A DNA stretch of 25,450 nucleotides, taken from Bacillota bacterium (lineage in GTDB: Bacteria > Bacillota > Clostridia > Christensenellales > Aristaeellaceae). The notes beneath the pieces were generated by a model. The model saw only the letters and a program-made list of their open reading frames with translations. It made no database searches and had not been told where the DNA came from. Of the stretch, positions 7,195 to 14,949 are shown in pieces. A program made the position numbers and the translations under genes. The stretch spans positions 1-25,450 of the forward strand of contig JAEYAR010000100.1 of the NCBI GenBank assembly GCA_023404715.1. The letters are read 5' to 3'. Position 1 is the first letter of the stretch. Every line of letters begins with the position of its first letter.

Positions 7195-8136
7195 ATGGTC
7201 AAAACAAATCGATCTTTGGCAACCGCTCATCCCCTGCGCCGGCGGATCTGGCGGCATTGGGAGCTGTATCTCTTCCTTTTGCCGGCGGTGCTCTATCTGC
7301 TTTTGATGCACTACGGCCCCATGTACGGCGTGGTCATCGCCTTTCAGGATTACAAGCCGCGCAAGGGCATCACGGGCAGCGAATGGGTGGGGCTCAAGCA
7401 TTTTATTCGCCTGTTCAACATGGCGAACTTCGGAACCTATCTGAAAAACACGCTGGTCATCAGCTTTTATTCCCTGCTCGCGGGCTTCCCGCTGCCGATC
7501 CTGCTCGCCCTCTCTTTGAATAGCTGCAAGCATGGGCGGCTCAAAAAGGTCGTGCAGACGTCGAGCTACGCGCCGCATTTCATCTCAATGGTCGTCATCG
7601 TCTCCATGATCAACGTGTTTTTTTCGCCTACAACGGGCGTGGTCGCGGGCATCCTCAAACGCATGGGGTTGCTGGAGGGAACGCTGCGCGTGCTCATGAG
7701 CCCGGAGGCCTTCCCGCACCTGTACGTCTGGAGCGGCGTGTGGCAGGAGCTGGGCTGGGGCAGCATCATCTACATCGGCGCGCTCAGCGGCGTGGACGAA
7801 TCGCTGCACGAGGCGGCGCTGATCGACGGCGCCAACAAGGTACAGCGCATCGTAAACATTGACTTTCCGCTTATCGTGCCTACGATCGTTGTCATGCTGA
7901 TCCTGCGCTCGGGCAGCATCATGAGCGTCGGCTTCGAAAAGGCGTTTCTGATGCAGAACAGCCTGAACCTGAGCGCTTCGGAGGTCATCAGCACCTATAC
8001 ATACAAGGTGGGCATCAAGGAGGGGCAGTACAGCTTCTCGTCCGCCGTGGGCCTGTTTAACTCGGTCGTCAATTTTGCGATGGTCATGATCGTCAACCAG
8101 ATCTCGCGCAGGGTCGGCGATACGTCGCTTTGGTAG
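7195..8136 (+). CDS. Sugar ABC transporter permease (LplB-like)
   Basis: This 313-residue integral membrane protein has about six predicted helices. It starts with a basic segment and a first helix near 20-42, followed by the family-typical YGPMYGVVIAFQDYKP. The EAA loop that docks the ATPase begins at E206 (EAALIDGANKVQRI). It forms a heterodimeric channel with the next gene's product. GAGAGAGG precedes the ATG. The binding-protein gene is upstream and the partner permease downstream. No ATPase gene is present nearby, so it probably relies on a shared MsmK/UgpC-like ATPase encoded elsewhere. Confidence 0.94.
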   Translation: MVKTNRSLATAHPLRRRIWRHWELYLFLLPAVLYLLLMHYGPMYGVVIAFQDYKPRKGITGSEWVGLKHFIRLFNMANFGTYLKNTLVISFYSLLAGFPLPILLALSLNSCKHGRLKKVVQTSSYAPHFISMVVIVSMINVFFSPTTGVVAGILKRMGLLEGTLRVLMSPEAFPHLYVWSGVWQELGWGSIIYIGALSGVDESLHEAALIDGANKVQRIVNIDFPLIVPTIVVMLILRSGSIMSVGFEKAFLMQNSLNLSASEVISTYTYKVGIKEGQYSFSSAVGLFNSVVNFAMVMIVNQISRRVGDTSLW

Positions 8137-8149
8137 GAGGCATGCGGTT

Positions 8150-9097
8150 GTGATTGCAGATAAAAGCGTCCCGGGGGCAAAGAAGAGGGGACGAAAAAAG
8201 AGGAAACCACAGGAGCTAAAGGCTGACCGCGTGTTAGACGGGATCATCCTGGTGGTTCTGATCGTCCTGTTCGTGCTGACGGCCTATCCGCTCTACTTCG
8301 TGGTCATCGCCTCCTTCAGCGATCCGGGCAAGGTGGTCGCGGGGCAGGTCACGCTCTGGCCTCAGGGCTTTACACTCGCGGGCTACGAGCGGGTGCTGGG
8401 GTATGAAAAGCTGTGGGTCGGTTACCGCAACACCGTCGTCTATACGCTCGTTCATACGGCGATCGCCACGTTCGTCACATTGCTGACGGGCTTTGCCCTC
8501 TCGCGCCGCACGCTGCCGGGGCGAAGGGGAATTATGCTGTTCATGGCGTTTACGATGTATTTTAGCGGCGGCATGGTGCCTGGCTACCTGCTGCTCAAGA
8601 ACCTGGGCTTCGTGGCCAACCCTGCCGCGTACGTATTCATCGGCGTGGTGAGCGTATACAACGTGGTCATCACGCGCACGTTCATGGAATCGAACATCCC
8701 CGACACGCTGGTAGAGGCGGCTGAAATCGACGGCTGCAACATGACGCGTTTTTTCGTGCGCATCGTGCTGCCGCTATCGCCCGCCATCGTGGCCATCCTC
8801 GTGTTGTTTTACGCGGTGGGGCAGTGGAACAGCTGGTTCAACGCGATGCTGTACCTGCGCGACGAGCAGATGCCGCTACAAAACGTGCTGCGCAACATCC
8901 TCTCCACCTCCACGCTGACGTTTGAGATGGGGGCGGAGGCGTCCTACGGCTCCAGTGACGCGGACGCGCAGACGTTGCTGGTAGAATCGATGCGCTATGC
9001 GGTGATTATCGTCTCCACCTTGCCGGTGATGTGCCTATACCCATTCGTTCAGAAGTATTTTATCAAGGGCGTCATGGTCGGCGCGATTAAAGGTTGA
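8150..9097 (+). CDS. Sugar ABC transporter permease (LplC-like)
   Basis: This 315-residue membrane protein is the second half of the importer channel. A very basic N-terminus (KKRGRKKRKPQ) precedes the first helix at about 27-50. The EAA loop begins at E189 (EAAEIDGCNMTRFF), and the C-terminus ends in the usual KYFIKGVMVGAIKG. The start is GTG 8150, with AGGAGG at 8135-8140. The nearer ATG at 8142 is in another frame and stops after three codons. It lies 13 nt after the LplB-like gene, in the same operon. It retains the sizeable extracytoplasmic loops typical of the LplC/YtcP group. Confidence 0.94.
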   Translation: MIADKSVPGAKKRGRKKRKPQELKADRVLDGIILVVLIVLFVLTAYPLYFVVIASFSDPGKVVAGQVTLWPQGFTLAGYERVLGYEKLWVGYRNTVVYTLVHTAIATFVTLLTGFALSRRTLPGRRGIMLFMAFTMYFSGGMVPGYLLLKNLGFVANPAAYVFIGVVSVYNVVITRTFMESNIPDTLVEAAEIDGCNMTRFFVRIVLPLSPAIVAILVLFYAVGQWNSWFNAMLYLRDEQMPLQNVLRNILSTSTLTFEMGAEASYGSSDADAQTLLVESMRYAVIIVSTLPVMCLYPFVQKYFIKGVMVGAIKG

Positions 9098-9112
9098 TTC
9101 GGAGGTGTTTTT

Positions 9113-10513
9113 ATGCGCGGAAACACGGGCTGGCATTACCGGCCCTTCACGCGGCTTTGCGATGTTGAGGCCCGCAGCCTTCCCTTCGTGTGCCGTATCG
9201 CCCCTTTTGTTGGCGGATTTGAATTTGAATGGTTTGATAACGGGCTGCCAGACGGCGCGCACGCGCTACACTATCGCGTGTACCGGTCGCTCGGGGCGTG
9301 GAAGGTCCTCCCCATCCGGGGAGAGACGGTGCGCGTGGACTGCCTGGAGGACGAGCAGGACTACGAGTTCAAGGTCGTGCGCGCAGACGGGACGGGTGAG
9401 AGCGGCGTGCGCCTGGTGCGCACGGGCTTTGCGCCGGGCACGATCGTCAATTACCTGCACCCGGAGGACACGACCTACGCTTTTTCCGGGCACAGCCTGT
9501 GCTCGCCGACGATCGTGAAGCTGCCCTCAGGCGCGCTGATGACGGCGATGGACGTCTTTTCGGGCAAATACGGAAACAGCAAGCTGACGCTGCTCTTCAA
9601 GTCGACGGACGGCGGCAAGACGTGGCGCTATGTGACGGACATCTACCCCAGCTTCTGGCCCAAGCTCTTCGTGCACAGGGACAGTCTCTATCTCTTTTCC
9701 GGTTCGCAGGATTACGGCGACATGCTCATCGGCCGTTCGGACGACGAGGGCGTGACCTGGACCGCGCCTACGCACATCATCAGCGGCTGCGGTCCGTTCG
9801 AGATGGGGCCGCATAAAGGGCCGATGCCCATCGTCGAATGGAACGGGCGGCTCTATACGGCCATCGATTACGGATGCTGGCGCCACCAGCAGCACGCGAA
9901 CGGCCTGCTTTCAATCGACGCGCAAGCCGACCTGCTCGATGCGGCCAACTGGGTGTACACGCCGTTTGCGAAATACGACCCCGCCTGGCCGAACGCGCCC
10001 AAGGGGTTTTCGCCGGGCTGCATCGAGGGCAACGCCGTGGTGTCGCCCCAGGGCGTCATCAGCAATTACCTGCGCATCGACCACCCCAAATGCGACCCGC
10101 CCTACGGCAAGGCGGTCGTGCTGCGCGGTGATAACGCCGACCCCGAGGCGCCGCTCGCGCTCGACCGCATCGTAGACTGCCCGCTGGGCAGCAACTCAAA
10201 GTTTCAGCTCTATCAAGACCCGGTTACGGGCAAGTATATTATGATCGGCACGGAGCAGGCCGCGGACAAGCCGGGGCGGACCGTGCTCTCCATGGCTATA
10301 TCGGAGGATTTTTACAACTGGCGCGTCGTGCACCGGTTCCTGGATTACCGCGACGCGGACCCCGGGCACGTAGGCTTTCAATACCCGGACTGGACGTTCG
10401 ACGGGGACGACATCCTGCTGCTGGTACGCGTCGCCTTCGGCCGCTCGTATAACTATCACGATGCGAATTATCAGTCTTTTTTCCGCGTCAAGAACTACCG
10501 CCAATATTTATAA
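9113..10513 (+). CDS. Intracellular Asp-box (BNR) beta-propeller protein, sialidase-superfamily-like
   Basis: This 466-residue protein has no signal peptide. Residues about 25-103 look like a fibronectin III-type domain. The rest is a propeller with two clear Asp-boxes, S164-TDGGKT-W171 and S209-DDEGVT-W216, and a degenerate one near S397. Asp-boxes mark sialidases and other six-bladed hydrolases. A classical FRIP motif is not seen (FVCRIAPF is the nearest stretch), so calling it a sialidase would be an over-reach. GGAGGT precedes the ATG. It follows the permeases by 15 nt and precedes a lyase of the NanA/DapA fold, a pairing that recalls sialic-acid catabolism. Action on an imported sugar conjugate in the cytoplasm is inferred. 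Confidence 0.72.
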   Translation: MRGNTGWHYRPFTRLCDVEARSLPFVCRIAPFVGGFEFEWFDNGLPDGAHALHYRVYRSLGAWKVLPIRGETVRVDCLEDEQDYEFKVVRADGTGESGVRLVRTGFAPGTIVNYLHPEDTTYAFSGHSLCSPTIVKLPSGALMTAMDVFSGKYGNSKLTLLFKSTDGGKTWRYVTDIYPSFWPKLFVHRDSLYLFSGSQDYGDMLIGRSDDEGVTWTAPTHIISGCGPFEMGPHKGPMPIVEWNGRLYTAIDYGCWRHQQHANGLLSIDAQADLLDAANWVYTPFAKYDPAWPNAPKGFSPGCIEGNAVVSPQGVISNYLRIDHPKCDPPYGKAVVLRGDNADPEAPLALDRIVDCPLGSNSKFQLYQDPVTGKYIMIGTEQAADKPGRTVLSMAISEDFYNWRVVHRFLDYRDADPGHVGFQYPDWTFDGDDILLLVRVAFGRSYNYHDANYQSFFRVKNYRQYL

Positions 10514-10528
10514 TGGAGAAGTGGAACG

Positions 10529-11431
10529 ATGGATTGTAAGAAGCTTTACGGCGTCGTCTGCGCCTCGGTCACGCCGATGTGCGCGGATGGAGCCGTGGAT
10601 TATGAGGGCGTCAGGCGCCTGACGCGCCATTTGGTCGGGAGCGGCATCCATTGCCTGTACCCGAACGGTACCAACGGCGAAAGCCTTTCGCTTACGCGGA
10701 CGGAGCGCGAGGAGATCGCCCGCGCGATTCAGGCGGAAAACGCGGGGCAGGCTGTGCTCTACATCCAATGCGGCGCGGCGACAGTAGAGGAGAGCTACGC
10801 GCACATGCGCTTTGCCCAGCGCCTGGGCGTGGACGGCGCCGGGCTGATGACGCCCGTGTTCTTCCCGATGGACGACGAGGCGATGCGCTTGTTTTATGAC
10901 GCCATCCTGCCTAGCGTACGCCCGATGCACGTGTACGCCTACAACATCCCTTCACGCACGGGAAACGACCTGAGCGCGGAGCTGCTCGGCGATTTGATGG
11001 ACGCGCACGATAACCTGATGGGCGTGAAGTACAGCGCCGCCGACATGGTGCGCCTGGGGCGTTACGCGAACGCCTGTACATCCCGCCGCGCCTCTGTGCT
11101 GGTGGGCAGCGACGCGATGGCCATGTGCTGCATCGCATCGGGCGGCGACGGCTGGGTCTCCGGCCCGAGCGCCGTCTTCGCGCGCAGGCATGTAATGCTA
11201 TACGAGGCCATGCGGCGCGGCGATTGGGAGGGCGCGCGCGCGATCGAGCTTAGGATTTGCGAGACGGCGCGCCGGATGCAGGACATCCCGGAAATTCCGG
11301 CGATCAAGTACATGCTCGCGCGCATGGGCGTCATCGATTGCGACGCCTGCCGCGCCCCGCTACGTCCCCTCGCGCCCGCAGAGCGCGCACGGCTGGACGC
11401 GCTGCTGGCCGAGTACCAGGCCGAAGGCTAA
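10529..11431 (+). CDS. Dihydrodipicolinate synthase/N-acetylneuraminate lyase family protein
   Basis: This 300-residue class I aldolase TIM barrel makes or breaks C-C bonds next to a 2-keto acid such as pyruvate. Schiff-base K167 (GVKYSA), Y138 (YNIPSRTG) and the GTNGES loop at 47-52 are in place. R143 is retained as in DapA. The inter-subunit tyrosine of DapA (PYYNKP) is replaced by PVFFP (109-113), so a housekeeping role in lysine synthesis is doubtful. As the last gene of the cluster, 15 nt after the propeller gene, a catabolic lyase for a sialic-acid-like or other keto-deoxy sugar acid fits best. The exact substrate is unproven. Confidence 0.82.
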   Translation: MDCKKLYGVVCASVTPMCADGAVDYEGVRRLTRHLVGSGIHCLYPNGTNGESLSLTRTEREEIARAIQAENAGQAVLYIQCGAATVEESYAHMRFAQRLGVDGAGLMTPVFFPMDDEAMRLFYDAILPSVRPMHVYAYNIPSRTGNDLSAELLGDLMDAHDNLMGVKYSAADMVRLGRYANACTSRRASVLVGSDAMAMCCIASGGDGWVSGPSAVFARRHVMLYEAMRRGDWEGARAIELRICETARRMQDIPEIPAIKYMLARMGVIDCDACRAPLRPLAPAERARLDALLAEYQAEG

Positions 11432-11437
11432 AACGCA

Positions 11438-11487
11438 AAAAGGCTCCGCCGTCGTCCGATCTGAATCGGCTGGCGGCGGGGCCCTTT
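11438..11487. terminator. Bidirectional terminator between sugar clusters 1 and 2
   Basis: AAAGGCTCCGCCG near 11439 pairs imperfectly with CGGCGGGGCCCTTT ending near 11486, enclosing a perfect inner hairpin CCGAT-ctga-ATCGG (11457-11470). On the minus strand a T5 run follows the stem, so it suits the AraC gene. It can also stop the cluster 1 transcript. Confidence 0.68.
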
Positions 11488-11494
11488 CGCGCCC

Positions 11495-13777
11495 TCATCC
11501 ATTGGGGGCGTTCATGTTCTTCCACTGCAGGGGCGTCACGCCCTGCGCCTTTTTGAAAGCCACGCGGAACGTATGCGTCAACGCGTAGCCGGAGGCCGTC
11601 GCCACCTCGTTGATGCTGAGCCCCGTCGTCTTAAGCAGAACGCAAGCATGGGCGATGCGCTTGTTTTCGATGTGGCTGCTGATCTTTTCGTTGGTCTGCT
11701 CCTTGAAAAGCTGCGACAGGTATTTATCCGAGATGGCAAAATGCTGGGCAATGCCGCCGACGCTCAGCAGCGGATCGGTGAACTGCTCGTCGATGTAGCG
11801 AAGGATGTTTTGCACAAGTTCGCTCTGACCGCCCCGGCAACGGCTGCTATTTTGCTCGCAGATGCGCAGGCAGTACTGCTGAATTTCGGCAAAGAAGCCG
11901 TCGAAATTTTTCGGGTGGTCGATCACCGAATCCATCCTGTCGCGCAGCTTGGCGAGAAATTGATAACGCTCATCCTCACGATGCGCGTCGGCGCCGATGT
12001 GGCTGGCCAAGCGGTACAGGTCGTAGGCGAAGAAGCGAAGCACATGCGCGGAGCGGATGCTATCCTTCATGCTGTTTTCATACAGGGCGCCCAATAGCTC
12101 CCGCGTGCTTTGCAGGTTTCCGGCGGCGATGGAGTTACACAGCTTCGTCTCGGCGTACTGGCTGTATTCAAAATTGTACAGCGCGTCGTCTTGAAAAAGG
12201 TCGACGTACCAGATCAGACCGTTGACGCCGCTTTTTGACATGCGCGCCATAACGCGCACCTCACGGTATGCACGGGGGATGTCCATCGTATTCAAGACGG
12301 TGCTGCTGGCAAAGCAGGCGACCCCGAGTTGGGCGGACAGAAGCTCCGCAACGGATTCGACGCTCTCGCGCAGGTCAGGCTCTTCCATCATCAATAGGCA
12401 AGCTACGTGGCCGGCGCTCATCTCCGCCATGCGGACATGTTCCCGACCGAACTCGCAGCACATCGCCCCGGCGATTTCGCGCAGGGCATGCGCATCGGCG
12501 TCCTCTACCTGGCGGAAGAGGAGCAGGAGTACCAGATAATACTTCCCCTCCAACGAGACGCCCGCCACGTTCTGCTCCCGGATCAGGTCGGAGGCCAACA
12601 TGAATTCCCCCCGAAGCAGCCGCTTGAGGAAGATATCCTGCAGCAGGCTGTGCTGCTCGTTGGCGTGGGCGGCCAGCAGCGCTTCCCTGCGCTGAGAGGA
12701 ACGGATCGCCTCTTGCATATATTCGAATACGTTGGTCGCGCTTTCGGACTGGTTTTCCGGAGCGATGCTGTCGATGACGCACCGTACGGAGTTGACGTTT
12801 CTGCGGGTGCTGATCAACGCCACCGTCACGCACAGCGCCGCCATGCAAAAGGCCAGCAGCAGCATGCCCGTGTTATAGTCATATACGCCGCGATAGGCGT
12901 TAGAAACGGGCTGCGCGGTGACGATGCGGTTTGTGCGGCCCTGGGCCACGGTGACCAAATACACCGCGCCGTCGCCTAGGCGCAGGGTCTTGATGCCCGC
13001 CGCCTCGCCGCCAAGCGATGAGAGCAGGCCGTCGATCTGGTCCGCCCCCCAGCGCATGTCTGCGCCCTGGCTGACGAGCAGCCCGCCGTCGCCATCCGAA
13101 AGCAGGCACAGGGAGTCTTCATCCGCCAGGCCCTCGCTCAGGCGCTGGCGGAGCGTAGACGAATCCAGCGTGAAGACGATCACGCCCCGGGGCGACTGGG
13201 TCGGGTCGGCCGGAATGGTCTGCGCGACGGCCCAGGTGTAGTATAGCTCGTCCAGATAGCCGACGGGTATCTCCGCCAATAGGGTTCCCGCATAATAGCC
13301 GGCGGTAAAGCGCCGTTTGAAGCCCGCGTAATCCTCGTCGTTGACCCGGAAATACCGCTCGTACAGATCCTGCGCGCGGTGCTGGGCGCTGCTCTGGGTG
13401 ATCGCCCGATCTTCTTCGAAAAGAAAGACGTATCCGCGGTTGACCACCGGGTTTAGCAGGCTTTCCGCGTTGAGCTGCAAGTAGGTCATCTGATCGATGG
13501 TGTTGCGATAGAGAACCAGCTGATACCCCTTGCCGACGCCCGCTTTGTCGATCTGGATCGCCAGGTTGGAGGCGCTTTGGCGGACCTGCTCCAGCAGCGT
13601 ATCGATATTCTCCGCGATGCTCTCGGCAACGCGCAGATTGCTCTTTTCTATGTCCTTGCGCATGGCTTCCATGCCCCGGCTGTGGGTATAAAATGTGAGC
13701 CAGACCGCCAGCAGCAGAATCACCAAGGAAGGGATCAGCAGGGCGGCAAAATAGCGCCATTGGATTTTGTGGTGCAT
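11495..13777 (-). CDS. Membrane-bound AraC-family sensor-regulator (two-TM, YesN/YtdP-like)
   Basis: This 760-residue protein has a first membrane helix at about 10-30, an extracellular sensor domain to about 300 (Cache-like by position and size), a second helix at about 305-326, a cytoplasmic middle region and an AraC DNA-binding domain at 654-760. The last contains two HTH units, near LSVGGIAQHFAISDKYL and INEVATASGY. The ATG at 13775-13777 is chosen because GAGGTGA precedes it and the first helix then starts properly. The frame stays open upstream to 14011, but that would run through the promoter region. Such proteins activate adjacent LplABC-type importers in Firmicutes, and here the gene is divergent from one. 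The signal is probably an extracellular sugar. Confidence 0.9.
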   Translation of the reverse strand: MHHKIQWRYFAALLIPSLVILLLAVWLTFYTHSRGMEAMRKDIEKSNLRVAESIAENIDTLLEQVRQSASNLAIQIDKAGVGKGYQLVLYRNTIDQMTYLQLNAESLLNPVVNRGYVFLFEEDRAITQSSAQHRAQDLYERYFRVNDEDYAGFKRRFTAGYYAGTLLAEIPVGYLDELYYTWAVAQTIPADPTQSPRGVIVFTLDSSTLRQRLSEGLADEDSLCLLSDGDGGLLVSQGADMRWGADQIDGLLSSLGGEAAGIKTLRLGDGAVYLVTVAQGRTNRIVTAQPVSNAYRGVYDYNTGMLLLAFCMAALCVTVALISTRRNVNSVRCVIDSIAPENQSESATNVFEYMQEAIRSSQRREALLAAHANEQHSLLQDIFLKRLLRGEFMLASDLIREQNVAGVSLEGKYYLVLLLLFRQVEDADAHALREIAGAMCCEFGREHVRMAEMSAGHVACLLMMEEPDLRESVESVAELLSAQLGVACFASSTVLNTMDIPRAYREVRVMARMSKSGVNGLIWYVDLFQDDALYNFEYSQYAETKLCNSIAAGNLQSTRELLGALYENSMKDSIRSAHVLRFFAYDLYRLASHIGADAHREDERYQFLAKLRDRMDSVIDHPKNFDGFFAEIQQYCLRICEQNSSRCRGGQSELVQNILRYIDEQFTDPLLSVGGIAQHFAISDKYLSQLFKEQTNEKISSHIENKRIAHACVLLKTTGLSINEVATASGYALTHTFRVAFKKAQGVTPLQWKNMNAPNG

Positions 13778-13805
13778 GCGCTTCACCTCGACACGTGATA
13801 CGGCC

Positions 13806-13835
13806 AGTATACCATGTCCGACACGAGAAAAGCAA
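13806..13835 (-). promoter_or_regulatory. Promoter of the AraC-type gene
   Basis: On the minus strand TTGCTT (13830-13835) and TATACT (13806-13811) are 18 bp apart and about 30 bp before the start codon. The -10 overlaps one arm of an inverted repeat (13809-13816), hinting at regulated or autoregulated expression. Confidence 0.6.
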
Positions 13836-13848
13836 AAAAACATGGTAT
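13809..13848. repeat. 8-bp inverted repeat bracketing the AraC-type promoter
   Basis: ATACCATG (13809-13816) and CATGGTAT (13841-13848) are exact inverted copies separated by 24 bp. One arm overlaps the -10 and the other lies just upstream of the -35 of the minus-strand promoter. This suits two half-sites of a dimeric regulator. Confidence 0.6.
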
Positions 13849-13894
13849 TTTGTCCCCTGCGGTGAAATTTGTCCCCTCGTTTTCTGGGGAAAAC
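13849..13894. promoter_or_regulatory. Direct repeats TTTGTCCCCT in the divergent promoter region
   Basis: TTTGTCCCCT occurs exactly at 13849-13858 and 13868-13877. A related sequence in inverse orientation, TGGGGAAAAC, is at 13885-13894. The two direct copies start 19 bp apart, close to two helical turns, the arrangement AraC-family proteins favour. They lie between the regulator promoter and the importer genes. Confidence 0.55.
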
Positions 13895-13917
13895 ACCTTT
13901 TTTCTGCGGATTTTTCT

Positions 13918-13947
13918 CTACCAAGGTAGCTGATTTGATGCTATATT
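13918..13947 (+). promoter_or_regulatory. Candidate importer promoter with inverted repeat
   Basis: TATATT (13942-13947) is a plausible -10 for the plus-strand importer operon, but no -35 consensus stands at the right distance. That place is taken by the inverted repeat CTACC-AA-GGTAG (13918-13929). A weak -35 fits an activator-dependent promoter. Confidence 0.4.
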
Positions 13948-13998
13948 GAGCATATGAACTGGTGAATTTGGAAGACAAAAATCGGAGGAGTGAATGCC

Positions 13999-14934
13999 AT
14001 GTTGCGTCCATCGGTGGCCGCGAAGCCCCCGCTCAGCCTGCGCAAACGGATATGGAAGGCCCGCTGGTTTTATATGCTGATGTTGCCGGGCCTGCTTTAT
14101 TTCATCATCTACAAGTACGTCCCCATGTTCGGACTGGCCATGGCCTTTCAGGATTACTCCCCCAGTTATGGGTTCCTCGAGAGCCCCTGGGTTGGGTTCA
14201 AGCACTTTAAGCAGTTTTTCAACTACGGGTCCTTCGAGCTGCTGTTTTCCAACACGTTGATCCTATCCCTGATGAGCCTGGTGTTTTCCTTTCCCGCGCC
14301 GATCATCCTGGCGCTGTTCCTCAACGAAATCCGCCATCGGACCTATAAACGGCTCACGCAGACGCTGATGTATCTGCCGCACTTTCTCTCCGCCGTCGTC
14401 GTCTGCTCGATCGCCTATCAGATGTTTTCGATGGAATCCGGTGTGCTCGAAAAGCTGCTCGGCGCTCTGGGATTGCCACCGGTGAACATCCTGATGAACG
14501 CCTCTGCTTACCGGCCGCTTTTCGTGGGCCTGGGCGTGTGGCAGGGAACCGGCTGGGGCACCATCATCTACCTGGCTGCGCTGTCCAACGTGGACGTGCA
14601 GATGTACGAGGCCGCCATGCTGGAGGGGGCCGGACGGTGGAAGCAGATGATCTACATCACCATCCCCTCCATTTTGCCCATCATCATGGTGACGCTGGTG
14701 CTTCGCATGGGCGACCTGCTGGACGTAGGGCTCGAAAAGACGTTGCTGCTGAGCAACGCGATGAACCGCTCTGTGGCCGAGGTCTTCGATTCCTACGTGT
14801 ACCAGCGGGGTGTGCTCGACGGCAAGTACAGCTTCACCGCCGCCGTCGGGCTGTTCAAGTCCGCCGTAGGGTTGATCCTGGTGCTTACAGCCAACTGGCT
14901 GAGCAAAAAGGTCACCGACGAGAGCATCTATTGA
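13999..14934 (+). CDS. Sugar ABC transporter permease (LplB-like), cluster 2
   Basis: This 311-residue membrane protein has about six helices, with the family-typical YKYVPMFGLAMAFQDYSP near the N-terminus. The EAA loop starts at E204 (EAAMLEGAGRWKQM), where the usual Asp of IDGA is Glu. The ATG at 13999 is preceded by GGAGGAG at 13984-13990; a GTG at 13990 inside that ribosome site is less likely. It is first in the importer operon, divergent from the AraC-type sensor, with the partner permease 15 nt downstream. It is clearly related to the cluster 1 permease at 7195, but the differences imply a different importer. No ATPase is encoded nearby. Confidence 0.94.
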   Translation: MLRPSVAAKPPLSLRKRIWKARWFYMLMLPGLLYFIIYKYVPMFGLAMAFQDYSPSYGFLESPWVGFKHFKQFFNYGSFELLFSNTLILSLMSLVFSFPAPIILALFLNEIRHRTYKRLTQTLMYLPHFLSAVVVCSIAYQMFSMESGVLEKLLGALGLPPVNILMNASAYRPLFVGLGVWQGTGWGTIIYLAALSNVDVQMYEAAMLEGAGRWKQMIYITIPSILPIIMVTLVLRMGDLLDVGLEKTLLLSNAMNRSVAEVFDSYVYQRGVLDGKYSFTAAVGLFKSAVGLILVLTANWLSKKVTDESIY

Positions 14935-14949
14935 CAAGGAGGCGCGCCC

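Noticed and set aside
10529..11431. Annotation as dapA of lysine biosynthesis
   Set aside because: The key inter-subunit tyrosine motif is replaced (PVFFP) and the gene is embedded in a sugar-uptake operon, although Lys, Tyr and Arg of the active site remain.
13778..14011. 78-codon N-terminal extension of the AraC-type regulator
   Set aside because: It would put the start inside the divergent importer's ribosome site and run through the promoter and repeats. The ATG at 13777 has a good ribosome site and is directly followed by the first membrane helix.
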